From positions 310,001-374,000 of the forward strand of contig JAACJM010000004.1 in the NCBI GenBank assembly GCA_013368315.1: a stretch of 64,000 bases of DNA. The letters are read 5' to 3'. The notes beneath the pieces were generated by a model. It was not told the DNA's origin and ran no database searches. It saw nothing but the letters and a program-made list of their open reading frames with translations. Made by a program: the position numbers and the translations under genes. Source of the DNA: Tetrapyrgos nigripes (lineage: Eukaryota > Basidiomycota > Agaricomycetes > Agaricales > Campanellaceae). Every line of letters begins with the position of its first letter. The stretch's first letter is position 1. Shown here in pieces: positions 33,590 through 45,855 of this stretch.

Positions 33590-36238
33590 ATGACCTCGAC
33601 TCAAACGCAAGACAATAATTCTGACTTCCCTTCTACCGTCTTGATTGACAACACCAATCCCGCAATGGACAACGGTGCACTCGAGAATCCTGTGCGAGGC
33701 AAGTCTCAAAAAAGGGGCCCCGAGGACGAAGACGCGTCCGAATCTGCTATTGATGATGCCAACGGTGCTATTGTGCCTCGGAAACGCCAGAAACGCGTAG
33801 CAGGCGAGTCGTCGACGCGACAAAAGCGTGCCACAGGACGCAATCTGCGTGGAAAGAGGGGTTTACTGAAGAGGTTGACCGATTTCCCGCTAGAGCTGAT
33901 TTTCGAGGTATGTCGCTATTATATGAGCACCTCAGACGTCGAAATCCTGTTTATTACGCGTTTCTGAAGATCTTCAAGTACCTCAAACCCCTTGACATCC
34001 TCCGGCTCGCTCGAAGCTCGAAAGTTCTCCGTGGTATCTTGATGAGCCGTACCTCTGCCGACATCTGGAGAGCTGCGCGGGCCAATGTCGAAGGCCTCCC
34101 ACCTCTCCCGCCCGATTTGACTGAACCGCAATACGCCAATCTCGCCTTTGACATGTCCTGTCATGTGAGTGCTTTAGTGAGGCTGCATATATGCGTGTAC
34201 TACAAGTCTGACAACGGATCTTTTTGCTACTGTAGAACTGTTCGATTCGATGCGACACTGTGGTGTGGCAGACTCGGACCCGTACCTGCAGGAAATGCCT
34301 CCCAATCATGTACGTCTCTTGTTGCTTATACCTCGACCACGACGTCGACTGACGTTTTCGATCAGATTTTCATCCTATGCTGAGGTTTACGACAGATATG
34401 GACTGAAAAATGAACTTTCTGGCGCATTCTGCAAAAGGCTTAGGGAAATGGTCCCTCATTTGAATTGCTATTCAGAGAACATCAAGAGCCCATGTACGGT
34501 CCTTTTCTCCTACACTTTATTAGCTTATGAACAATTCTGTAGGGCGCTACCAGCTAGAAGGTTATATTCCTGCAACGGTAGAACTCTTCTTTGAGCAATT
34601 GGAAAGGCATCGACGAGATGACAGTGACGAGGTTTTTGAAGAATGGGTAGATTCTGTAATGAATGATTATAAGCCAATTTGTGAGGTGCGTGCTCATGTT
34701 GTTCCGGACGCATAGTCACCAATCCCCTCTTTTCAAACCTTAGCATGCTAAAGCCTGTGTTGAATGGTGTGAATCAAAGACGGAACGCCGTACAGAAGAA
34801 ATTGCATCGTTGAAACTGAAGCGCAAGGAAGCGTAAGCCTCCTCACCTTCTTTGTCTGGGTCGGGACACTCATAGACTTTAATACCTCAGCATAATCCAG
34901 AAACTGCACGAAATTGGTTGGGGAAAGATTGTCACGATGTTGACGAAAGAGTGGGATGACCTATTATCCAGTCACAAGTTGGTCAACCAAGCTAAAGAAC
35001 TGACGGAAAAAGGTGCCAGCCATTTACTTCAGTAAGAGTTTACCAAACTGACAAAACCATCAGTGTGGAACAACATCAAAGGTCCTCTTATCGAATACCT
35101 GACCGAGAAGAGACGATGCTATGCAATGCGAGTACGCTCTCGAGAACTGCAGAAGATGTGGGAAGAGCACCGCAACTCGATTGACCCTTCACTTCCTGTG
35201 CCTACTTTCGGCGACCTCCTCCAAGCAAGGATATTTGACGACATCTGGCAGATCCCTGTCGAGCAGGATTCCATCGAGACGGAAATTCATGAAGCTGCTC
35301 AGAAAGTGCTATCGTTCATCTCTCAATGGCGCCCTCAGGCAGAACAACGGGTACTCGATATTCTCCGACAGGTAGTCCCGGCCGCGACTCTGACTGACTT
35401 GACTCTGGTCAAAACCGTGTTCAAATGCTCGAGATGTGACGACTGTCTGTGGTACGCGGACGCTGGGATTTGCAGTCACGATTGCACGTCTCGCAAGGCA
35501 CCGGGTAGTCATTTCGCCCAGTCTGGCTTGCCTTCCGAATTGCACTCCGACTTCTTCTCGACCTCTTGGGACCCGTCATGCATTCAGTATTGCCAAGAAA
35601 CATCGGACAAAGCAATCAGTGTGCTGGATGCCTGCGGACTGAATCGTGCAACGACCACTCCGGGCGAAATGCATGTGCTAAACCCACTTTTCAAATGTCG
35701 TTTTGCCTGCGAATGCGTCTGCTTGGAAAGGAACTTCAAATACCTTGTGCGATGGGACAGAGTTGTAAGTCCTCTCTGTTTCCTTGTCATGTAATTGATA
35801 TTAATTTGCCAAAAGCTTTTGCGCTGTTGCCGAAACCTGGAGACTGTGGATGTTGCAGAGCTGGATTCACTCATCGAATCCGTCTTTGACGAATACGAGA
35901 AATTGATTCCTGATGTTTCCGAGGAAGTATTTCTTCATCGAATGTTGCAGCTTGCTGAACTGGCGGAACTGCCGTCATTCCTAAGGGCTCGTTCAGATAA
36001 GATGTATTGTAAAATCTGCCTTCGCCGTGGTGATGATATGGCAGAGAGGATGGGAGAACATCTCGAGAATGAGTACGTTTTCTTTCTGCCTCCTGAACCC
36101 TTCCCTGACTCTTTCAGCCATAACGTCACGTCCATGAGTCGGGAATACTGGAACTGGCTGCCTGGCAAGCTGTCGCTCCACATGAGGAGCGCTGTCCCTA
36201 TTTTCTTGCTGAAGCAGACTGTCCTTGATGCAATTTGA
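33590..36238 (+). CDS. F-box protein with divergent Cys-containing C-terminal region
   Basis: Nine exons (33590-33907, 33970-34164, 34236-34309, 34366-34493, 34543-34685, 34744-34832, 34891-35012, 35064-35764, 35816-36238) give 730 residues. A basic, disordered N-terminus (KRQKRVAGES, RGKRGLLKR) leads into an F-box at ~93-140: LTDFPLELIFEIFKYLKPLDILRLARSSK. A Cys cluster follows (NCSIRC and TCRKCLPI). The rest is helical and weakly conserved, with another Cys pair near the end (MYCKICLRRG). It probably recruits an unknown substrate to an SCF ubiquitin ligase. The last exon contains a 45-nt splice-like segment (gtacgt...tttcag, 36073-36117) that could be removed without changing frame. Confidence 0.75.
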
Positions 36239-36407
36239 AATCGGTGCTGAAATCGAATAGTAGTAACACGTCCTGTACTTTTCGAACATCGATTTGAATT
36301 GAAATGTTTGTAGAACATATGTAGCAGACTGGTAGCAGAAGAACTTGAACTTTGAAGGAGGAGGACATCGTTTACGTGAATGACGTGTCATTGTCAATAT
36401 TTTTCTG

Positions 36408-37719
36408 ATGCGTCCGGCGGCCAGCGCATTCCCAATGTTTCTTGTCTCTGTCCTTGTTTCCTTCCTCTCCTTCATCTTACATGGCTTTGCTTTCCTTTGT
36501 CGCAAGCTGAAACTCACTCTTCTCGCGCAGCGTTTCTTTTTACGCGTTCTTTCGGCTGGACCAATCCCTCAGCATGTTGCATTTATCATGGACGGGAATC
36601 GGAGGTTTGCAAGGAGACGTAGATGGCAGGTGAAAGATGGCCATGGAGAGGGTTACTTGGCGTTGAGAAGGGTGAGTATTATCCCCTCAATCTCTTAGCC
36701 TATATTTTCTTCATATCGGGTATCTCAGCTATTAGAAATTTGCTTGCGGCTGCGAATACGCTGCGTATCTGTTTACGCGTTTGCGATAGATAACTTCAAG
36801 CGATCTCCAGAAGAGGTTGATGCACTGATGCAGCTAGCAGAGAGCAAATTGCTCGAATTATGCGAACATGGGTACGTTTTCTTCGCCAGTATGTCCAGTA
36901 GAAGCTCTTTTTGAATGTACCCCAGTGAACTCCTGGACAAGTACGGCGTCAGACTGAATGTCATTGGTCGTACAGAATTGTTTCCTGAAAACCTTCAGGC
37001 TGCTGTTCGAAAAGCTGAGGACATCACCAGGAATAACTCGAGGTTAGCACGCTTTCTAGCTCTTCCTCCAATTTTTTTTGTTCTAATCCATACAGATCCA
37101 TACTTAACCTTTGCATGCCCTACGCTTCTCGTGACGAGATCACTACTGCTGTAGAGGACAGCGTACGCGAAGCTCTTGTACTTCACTCTACGAAGCTCTC
37201 TACGACATCCCGCGAAAATTTAGGCAATGAAATGGACACCTTGTCGTGGGTCATCCCTTCAGTTTGACATTACAAGACAGGATATTGATGGCTTGTCTCC
37301 TTTTTTTACTCCAGACACATGGACATCACGGAAGAGACGATCACTTCCCATCTCATGTCAATGAAACGAGGCAGCCCTCCTCTCGACGTTTTGGTCAGGA
37401 CCAGTGGAGCGACTAGGTTGAGTGATTACATGCTCTGGCAGGTTAGTATTACTCGCCTAGCGTATCCTATCGTCGAGCTTACGTCCGCTATTTCCAGGGC
37501 TGCGAAGATACTCAAATTCATTTCAGCAATGTGTATTGGCCGGATTTTGGACTACTTGATTTTGTCCCGATCATTCTGCAATGGCAACGGTCAGTGTGGT
37601 TTGGAACGAGACAGAAACCTGTAACCAACCACAGAAGTCCTGAAGTGCGTACATTGAGAGGGAGGTCCGCAGAACGAAAAGGAATAGGTACAAGGCTAGA
37701 GGTCAACAAGTCGTATTGA
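36408..37719 (+). CDS. RER2: cis-Prenyltransferase (dehydrodolichyl diphosphate synthase)
   Basis: Elongates farnesyl diphosphate with isopentenyl units to make the dolichol precursor for N-glycosylation at the ER. Exons 36408-36671, 36729-36871, 36926-37042, 37096-37245, 37315-37441 and 37498-37719 give 340 residues. Seen: a hydrophobic N-terminal segment ([20 protein letters not shown]), catalytic [40 protein letters not shown], and the C-terminal [15 protein letters not shown] followed by FSNVYWPDF. Family members have Glu in RTSGE; here it is Ala. The basic tail after WFGTRQ is extended. Start taken at the first ATG giving the membrane segment. Confidence 0.93.
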
Positions 37720-38234
37720 TATGTAGAGTCAGTGTCTGTTGTCGTCTTGTTGCTTTCTGGAGACTTATGATTGGCGTCTTGTCAGAAATGGAGGTTGAAT
37801 ATGATCGTCACACTCAAGGGGAAATTCAAATATCTCCGGCCTAGCCTTCAGGCTGGGCTGCACCTGGCAGCACTGCAAAGTGATGTTAATTGATAATCGG
37901 GAATTTCAGTCAGGTCCAGGGGTCGGCTGGGTTTGTCGGGATGATTGTTGTATGCACGCACAGCCGCCACGGTGTGCCCGCACTTGCTCTGTTGGTTACC
38001 CCTGCAGGCTGCCACGGCCGTTTACATGACTTCAGAAATGTTCAGACGCTAACGCTAACGCGACTTGTCCCGACTACTAGCAAATCCTCCGTGACGTCTT
38101 CTCCTTGAACTGCTCCTCGTCACCCCAGCCCATGTTCGTTTGCGACACTCTCTGAAATCTCGGCTACTCGTATCCTTCAATTCAGAAAGACTACAACTAC
38201 CAGAGCTTGCAGGTACAAGTAGTCCACGAGACTG
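37720..38234. other. Intergenic region
   Basis: 515 bp between two same-strand genes. It includes the promoter and probably a spliced 5' leader of the ZZ-finger gene (a cttgcag|gtacaag junction near 38210 resembles splice signals). No gene. Confidence 0.4.
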
Positions 38235-41200
38235 ATGTTTTCCATCTGGAGGTGTGTAATTATCTTGGTCTCGGTAATGTCTGAAGACCCATACGTGAAC
38301 CTAGCTCTGGCTCTACCCCTACTCCAACTCCAATCCCTTCACCACCTCCCGTTTACGAGAAGGCAGAGAAGCCCAAGACTCGTGGCAACGATACATATTC
38401 TGTAAACATTGCTCCCATCGACCTGGCTTACAAGATTACGTCGAAGAACTTTCAGATACATGCCCAGAAGAAGCTGGAGCAATCCCGTGGGTGTCTCAAA
38501 TGGTGTTTTATTCGCTACTTTTCTTACTAGGAAATGTCTAGGGACTGGGCCGGCGTCCAAGACGTACGACTTTGTAAACTCGTGGTACAACGACAACTTT
38601 TCCGCTCTCCACGTTGCAGCAACGACCATGCAGCCACTTAATAATAGCGAGGTCGACCCTAAATTAGTTGGCGATGCCATCAAGGAATTCAATGGAACGT
38701 CGAAAGTAGTCTTTGACGGGCTTGACGCTCTGTGCTTACTTCATCCATTCATCAAAGGTATGATGTTAAGACGTTTGACGGATTTTTTCTGACTGCTCAT
38801 CTACCCGTCTATCAGTCACCGTCGACGCTTACAAGAATGTTCTTACTTTGGTCCCAGAGAAGAAGGATAACCGAAGAGTGGCGTGGTTGAAGATTCAAAT
38901 GCGCGAAACGATAGCTGTTCTTTTTCAGTATGTACACAAGTCAGTTTTTTCGAGTGAACATACTGACGGTTCACTATCACGTCAAGATTGCGACATATCA
39001 GGGATCCTGACGAGAAGTTGGTTGATGGTTTCAGTATTCAGGACCGTCTCTCTGGTCTGGTGGAGCAGATAGCCATGGACATAGAGGAAATGGGTTCTGT
39101 TTGCGAAGCATATCTGAAGAAGGGTTTCATAGGTGCTCACTTCTCTTTTTTCTTCTTGCCGTCGTCTTTTCTGAGCATGGTCTATATCATACAGCCAAGA
39201 TACTGCACCACCAGTTTTGGGACGAGCGCCTGTCAAATTATGCAGATGTCTTCAATGAGAACCGAAGGCTACTTCGATTGGTCTTCGACAATCATAGTTA
39301 CATGGCGTCTACTGATGCGGCAAAACCAAATCTTCCCTTGACCAAAGAGTACTACAGTGCTTTGGCGATATTCACCAAGCTGAGCACACCCAAGGAAGAT
39401 AAGACGCGGAAATTCATCACGGAGAAACGTGGTGCTAGGGTCTGCATCGAGGATGACCAGCTCCTTGCAGAACTTATACGCTTGAGTGGGGAGGGGTTCG
39501 CTGGAGTCACATTGGAGCATACTGGAGATAGCTCGAAAGACCTGGCCGTTGCGAGGAGGAAACTGCTTAAGGAGTTGGAGGAAGACTTGGATATGGAGTT
39601 GAGCCGAAACTTGATCATCTTCCGTCGGAAACTTGAGATGCTGGATGGAGATTTTGGGACGCTATTTCTGGAAGAAGATTACGTATCCCATCCTCTATCC
39701 ACTCGTTCCTACGATAGGGTGATAGACAAAGTGAGTTTTTGTTTGGTCTATCAGCAGTCCAAAATACCCATTCTCTTGCAGGACTTGCGAGCCGTATGGA
39801 AGAGCTTGGTATGTCGTTTGATCATCTAAATCGTTTCCGATCTCACTGTGGCCGCTACAGAACTGGAAGGGAAGCGTCAAAGCTCGGCATTTCATTATAG
39901 CTGTTCATGACTATCTGGTCGACAAATTCATGGCCGACTCGTTCTCATCCCAGCGCCACTTAGAACCATCTGGCTCGCGTGTAGTACGACGACAGGATGA
40001 TCGGTGGACACTATCTTATATCAATATCGCATACGCTCAAACAATTCTCGAAGCTATAGATGATGATGCACTCGGTGTGGTCACTGTCAAAGGGGTGAAC
40101 ACTCTGTTCCTAGCCAGGCCTGGTGGCTGGACGTATGTACAGCAGTTTCTGTTTGGACTAGACTGGACTGGACTCACCTTTCTTCTGTTCACAGCCTATC
40201 TCAGTGGATTGCTTATTGGGCAGCAGGTTCGTCAGACTCTACACTTATTTTATTCTATGACATTCTTGAAGCTAATTGAGCGCATATGATAGGCTGGCAC
40301 CTTGGTATTGACAACTACCGAAGGAAGATTTACCAACTGATCCAAGAAATGATGATTGCCTCCAAGAAAATTCATCCATCTAATCGGAGATACGTGCACG
40401 AGTACCTTGCTCACGACACCTTCAACCGAATCGAGCAGCTACTTCGGTCAACTAAGCCTGCATCACACGATATTAGAGGCGACATCAACCTCATGAAACT
40501 TACTGAAGCATTCATCGACTTCGAGGAACAGAGGCTTGATGAACGGCTGCAAGGTGTGGCCTATGAGATTGATGCAGTTAGCACTGTCTCTCTGCTTACT
40601 GGTACCGGAAAGATTGAAAAGGTGAGGTACCCAGTATCTTCTCATCTTCAAATCATATTTGGGTCTGTGATGTGCTTACTTCGTTTCCACAGCACATCTA
40701 CCCTATCCTCTATTTACTCTTGAAACGGGATCTGGGTATCCTCCAATTGGCACGCAAGAACATTCTGGACCCGGATGAGCTGTGGGATCGGAACTTGGCC
40801 CTTTGGACATTGTTCAGTGCCTTTGATGAACGTATCAAAGAGTTGAGTGGTGAGTCTTTCGAAGCCCTCCTGCTGAACGCCCCTCAAAAGCACGTTTTGA
40901 AGATGTCTTCCGAAATAGACGTAAGCGTCGTACCATCGAGGAGCAGTTGCAAGTTCACGCTTGTGGCATGGTATGTATATCAGTTGTCTGTGACTTCCCA
41001 ACCATTCTGAATAAGCACCTCACTCAGATGCATCTCTCCTTCGCTGCTCCTGAAAGAGACCCCGTCCATAATACACTCCGCACATGGACCAACGAGCTTG
41101 ACGACGATGAATACGATGACTTTGATGTGGCTTCTCCCCTCAGTGTCGATTTCGTAGACAGTCCCAGCGACTACGGAAGTGATGTGGACAGTCCCAACCC

Positions 41201-43331
41201 GGAGAAAAAGCTTTCTGTCGACATCCTCAAGTATCGCAACCGAAACGAACTGGAGAGCACGGTCTACAATTTTGACTGTGAGACCTTCTCCGAAAACCAT
41301 GACTCATCCGTTGATGGGTTAGAAGGAGCATGGGCTGGTCATCTCTGGAATGATGATGGCGAGGAGGTTGTGTCTGCCCAAGGACTCGTGCAGTTATATC
41401 TGGATGCTCCTGATAAGGAAGGCAACATCAAGGGCAATGCGATGACCTACTCGGGAGATATCACCGTGACTGGGACGATAGACAAGGAAAACAACGTCAC
41501 CCTTACCTTGGAGTACGAAGATGGGTTCTCGACCTATTGCTCTGGCACATACGATCCTGCATCAGATACTATCACCGGTTCACACGAAATCGACGAGGTT
41601 TATTACTCAGATGGTTTCGTGCGCCCCACTTCCCTCCAGCTCACGCCAAAGACTGCAAGTACCGAGACTCTTCATTCCGCTAGACCCTCTGCGAAGCATA
41701 AACATGAAGACATTGATCCAAATGTATCGGCCTGGTATTATAGTACCGAGCCAGACGATGACGTGTCGCCCTCTGGAGAGGAGGAAGATGTAGTTGATCC
41801 AGAAGTCGTTGAAGTGGACGACAAGGATGGAGGGAGAAAGCCGACACTCAAAGTTCGTGTTAGCACGGACCTGAAGAAGTATACTTACAGTGCTGGCGAT
41901 GAAGAGGATGGAGAGGATGGACAGACTGCTACTGAAGTCGTTGAGGTGGTCAAAACGCACATCAAGATGGGCTCCTCGTCCTCCCAACACGTCGCTACTC
42001 CAAGTACTCTCCACAAAACCACTCGCACCTTCGTTTTCACCCGTTCACCCGCCGTTGCATGGAGGTTCCGATACTCGGATGCTCAGTACACCGACAATCC
42101 TGCTCGTGCCCGATGGAAGTTTGCTTGCGCGGCGGTACTGGATGGTGTTCAGCGGCGGCAGTTCTCTTGGACATGGCTAGCGAAGAGATTCCAGGAACGA
42201 AAGCGGTTCTTGGAACTAGGTATCCGAAAATACCTCGATAGAGGTGGCTACAGCCCCAGAGACCCTCTGTTAGCCTTTGAAATCAAAGAATTGCAGCTGC
42301 TGAAGCAAAATTTGTATCCTACCGACGCCCACTTCTATCATTCACTTATACCTTTCATTATTGATACCCAGTACACATCGCACCTGTAAGTGATATGCAG
42401 CTTCTCTGAGCCTGAGGCTGACCATCTGTTTCTCTTCTAGCGGCCGACTCTGTAGTTCTTGCAACCGCCAGATTCTGCAGGAACATTTATTATGCATACG
42501 CTGCATCAGCGACGACTTGCTCAATACTACCGATTTATGCCAGTTATGCATAGACAAGACCACAATACACGACGGCCACGCTCATCACCCCTCACATTCA
42601 CTGGTCAAATTGCGCCGTCCTTTGCTCGACGCTGATCTCGCTTGGATAATCCCAAAAGCTCGTGAAGTCTCTGACAGAGTGAGGGAGCTTTTCCGTACGA
42701 AAGGCGAATTTATCAGGGAACTGGCAATCAACCAAAAGCGCATCGGTGGTCCGGTAACTTCGAGTAGGAAGTTCAAGGCCAGTACAACATGCGGAAGCTG
42801 CGGGATAGTGGCCATGGTTCCTTGCTGGGTCTGCTTGAATTGTGGTGAGTTTATTCCTGACTATTTGTTGAGCGGTTCTAACGATATCTTATAGACCCAG
42901 ATACTTTCATCTGCTCGGACTGTGAATCCCGCAACCTCAGCTCCTCTCCAGACTCTCCTTGTCCGTCACACAAATCTTCTCACATACTCCTCTCCATCCA
43001 CGACACATCGCCCGAAACCGTCGCTGCATCTGACGTTTCCCATGATTCCCATGACAGTGAACAGTACATGGTTCTGAAAAAGCGGATCGCGTGTCTTGAG
43101 TCGCGCTTGAACGATGAGTCTGATGAAAGGTTCAAGGAGTTGGAGTCGAGGTTGATGTCATTGGAGAAGAGCTTTGATAAACGAATTGAGGATATGGAAG
43201 GGGTGTTGAAACAGAATTTGACGAGTACTGCAGGCGGGCAGGTCAAAGAGGAGTCCTCGTCAAAACGCGTGGGTCCAAGAATGGGCCCTAGGCAGCCTTC
43301 GCTCAAGCCAAGGTCGGGAACAACTTCATAG
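38235..43331 (+). CDS. Large cytoplasmic-type protein with two C-terminal ZZ-like zinc fingers
   Basis: Fifteen exons (38235-38251, 38305-38486, 38542-38757, 38816-38927, 38987-39132, 39195-39730, 39782-39808, 39861-40132, 40195-40226, 40293-40621, 40693-40849, 40891-40970, 41028-42385, 42441-42844, 42895-43331) sum to 1,434 residues. The N-terminal ~650 residues are helical with no recognised domain (VVFDGLDALCLLHPFIK, IEEMGSVCEAYLKKG). A beta-rich segment follows, GLEGAWAGHLWNDDGEE through GTYDPASDTITGSHE. Two Cys/His fingers then occur near 1160-1330: CSSCNRQIL, CIRCISDDL, CQLCIDKTTIHDGHAHH; and CGSCGIVAM, CWVCLNC, CSDCESR, PSHKSSH, both matching the ZZ spacing pattern. The end is a coiled coil (LKKRIACLESRLNDE, LMSLEKSFDKRIEDME). 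Probably a protein-interaction scaffold. The 41-nt intron 40850-40890 is short but restores the frame. Confidence 0.75.
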
Positions 43332-43779
43332 CTTTGAACAGGTTGCTATCTTTTACTTGTAATTGGTATTTGTATCATGATGTACGACATGGACATTTGG
43401 GATAAACTGTACTTTTACTACAGTGTACATATACATTAGATATTCGCTACACTATAGCTAAAGTATTACTGTATAATTATTATTAGCTGGACCTACATAC
43501 TTATATACCCACTAATAACTGCTGTCGATGAAGGACGCGAAATTTGATGTCTTCAGCCTTCATCTTACAAGGACAAGGCTCCACGCACTTGCAAGATACG
43601 TAAGGCAATCTCTCTTTTAATCATTTCTGGGCGCTGAATAACTTAGTCGATGACCTGTGGAAGAAGGTAGAACCTAGAACCTTGACGTCACTGGTCCTGT
43701 GAGCCTCATGATCAGAGTGAGGGATGCTGTTTGTAAGGCATTGCCCTCAGTCAGTAACTTACAGATACACTCGCCCGCT
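43332..43779. other. Intergenic region
   Basis: 448 bp of AT-rich sequence between the ZZ-finger gene and the MIF gene (both +). No distinct element beyond presumed terminator and promoter. Confidence 0.4.
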
Positions 43780-44400
43780 ATGCCTGCTCTTGAGCTCAAA
43801 ACGAATGTCAAAGTGAGTGCAATATCGCGCAAAGTATCCGTCTTGGCACTACAGCTGAGAACTGTCAGATCCCGAATCTCCAGGAGTATATCAAGGACTT
43901 CTCTAAGGTAGGGCAGAACTTCCACGCCGCAGTTTCAGCGCTCAAAACGAAATCCAAGCTCTCCGCGACAACGCTAGGGAAACCCGAAGAGTACATCTGT
44001 GTCTCTGTTCTCCAGGACCAGCCCATGTCCTTCAAAGGTACCTTTGAGCCAGCCTTTCTCTTGAATGTTGTGTGTATCCCATCAATCAAATTGCGTGTGA
44101 TATGCAGAAACTTATTGAGTTTGCAGACCAGCTTGGATAACATCAACCCGGACGCCAACGCGAAGTATAGTGCCGTTTTCTTTGAGCATTTCAAGAAGAC
44201 ACTGAGCATCGAAGGAGATCGTGGATATATGTGGGTTCCCTACACATCTGTTTGAGCCATCTTGAGCTGACTGAGTTACAGTTCCTTCATTGATCCGGGA
44301 CGAGCTAACTTCGGGTGAGTACTTGCATTGCCTGAAAAATTTCCTGGCGTCCTTGATGTTCCTCACATTCCGTAGGCTCAAAGGAACCACAGCTTTGTAG
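43780..44400 (+). CDS. MIF/tautomerase superfamily protein
   Basis: Six small exons (43780-43812, 43869-43907, 43959-44069, 44127-44230, 44282-44314, 44376-44400) give 114 residues, the family's usual length. The start MPALELKTNVKIPNLQEY exposes the catalytic Pro after Met removal. Also seen are LGKPEEYICVSV (the conserved Lys of the tautomerase site), GTFEPAFLLNV, SLDNINPDANAKYS and GDRGYISFIDPGRANFG. The animal CxxC oxidoreductase motif is absent (EPAFL in its place). Intron 43908-43958 is 51 nt and in frame, so retention would add 17 residues and disrupt the first helix; splicing gives the better family match. It is likely a cytosolic homotrimeric keto-enol tautomerase. The physiological substrate is unknown. 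Confidence 0.9.
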
Positions 44401-44624
44401 GGATAGGTGGACATGGAAGTCAAGATGTAAGAAAGTAAATCTACTGCAATGTACCAGTAGCTCCTATGTATTGTCGAACTGTCTTGTTTCTACAGCTTGC
44501 AATGCAACTCAAGAATTTATTGAGATTGTCGCCGTTCACACAGCTTCACATGCACACTCCAAGGCCATGATGCGCTTCGCTACGCAGTAAGCAAGCATCC
44601 TTGCGTTCCGCTGTCGGTATCATC

Positions 44625-45828
44625 ATGCTTTCTTCTGCTCGTCCACTAACATTGGTGCTATTGCTGGTCATCGGCATCGTTTTCACGACATACTCAAAGG
44701 GCCCCAGTCTCCAATGGATTCTTTCTCCAGCGGTAGACGTTGAGATAGTCTTATCATCCTACCGTGAACACCCCGATCTTGTATCCAAGCAAATTCTCAA
44801 GCTTCGCAGTGTCCTACAACGTTACGGGTGGTCGAGCAGAGTTGTTGTGTATAGCAAAGACCAAGCGTTGGCTGTTGAAGGAGTCGAGCCTCTGCGGGTT
44901 CGTCTAGGAGCTGACGAGTTGAAAAGGTTGCCCAACACTGGTCGCGAAGGTGGAACTTTGTAAGTGATGATGGCGTTATCTTCCAAGACTCTATCTGCTG
45001 ACCAATTCTCCTCAGTCTCACCCACATCCTCTCGCAATATGATGAAGGCTATCGCTCCTCACGGCATATCCTGTTTGCTCAATCATTACTCGAGAATGAA
45101 GACTTGTTGGAGGGTAGGATAACTGCTCTTCGCCGTGAGACGTCTTTTATGAGTTTAGGACGATATGCAAAGTGTGATTGCGGCAGGTGTGTTTGTCTGC
45201 AGTCTTCGCTGAAATAATTGGTTCATTTCATCCATAGGGATTCGCATGGTGATAAGAAATACTTTCCTCGAATGAGAGAGATTTATTCCATGTTTACTCG
45301 GGAGCTGTGTCCTAGTACAGGCCAGTTGGTAATACTTCCAGCTTGGCGACAACGATTTCGGAGTCTGACGCAGGACTTTTGTTAGTGCACGTATAAAGGG
45401 CAGTTCATAGTCTCCAGGAAGCAAATCCGGCAGAATCCCAAGAGCACGTACCAGTATTTGCACGAGATTCTCGAGGTCAGTCCGAATGGCTTTGCATCCT
45501 TGTCGTTGCTGATCAAGTTTTCAAGGCGCCTGAGGGCCATTGGATTTATAATGACGCAGAAGGTAAGGCGCCGTGTCATCCATAAGTCAGAACCAAGGCG
45601 TTAATGTCTGCGTAGACCTAGCTTGGGAATATCGAGGACAAAAGAGTGGTCCCTCCAGCCCTTTCTTTGGTGAGCTTGACAAGATGCCCTGCTTGATTGT
45701 TCTCATTCCGCGTTTCAGGGCATGCACTAGAACGCTCATGGCCTGTAATATTCAACTGCACCAATCCCGCCATTGCTATCACTTGTTTGCAAGATCCGTC
45801 ATCTTGTCAATGCACTACACTACAATGA
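44625..45828 (+). CDS. DUF3431-type fungal membrane-anchored protein
   Basis: Exons 44625-44959, 45016-45186, 45238-45328, 45404-45475, 45526-45562, 45616-45669 and 45719-45828 give 289 residues. An N-terminal signal-anchor (LTLVLLLVIGIVFTTY) precedes the DUF3431 pattern: VEIVLSSYREHPD at the start, LPNTGREGGTFLTHIL, HILFAQSLLENED, then GQLFIVSRKQIRQNP, and the terminal PFFGHALERSWPVIFNC. The family is common in fungi, often near secretory or glycan-related genes, and has a glycosyltransferase-like look, but no activity is established. The acceptor of the sixth exon could alternatively be later at a position giving the same frame. Its stop lies only 27 bp from that of the opposite-strand gene. 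Confidence 0.85.
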
Positions 45829-45855
45829 TTGTACAATGAAACCGTTCATGAAAAC

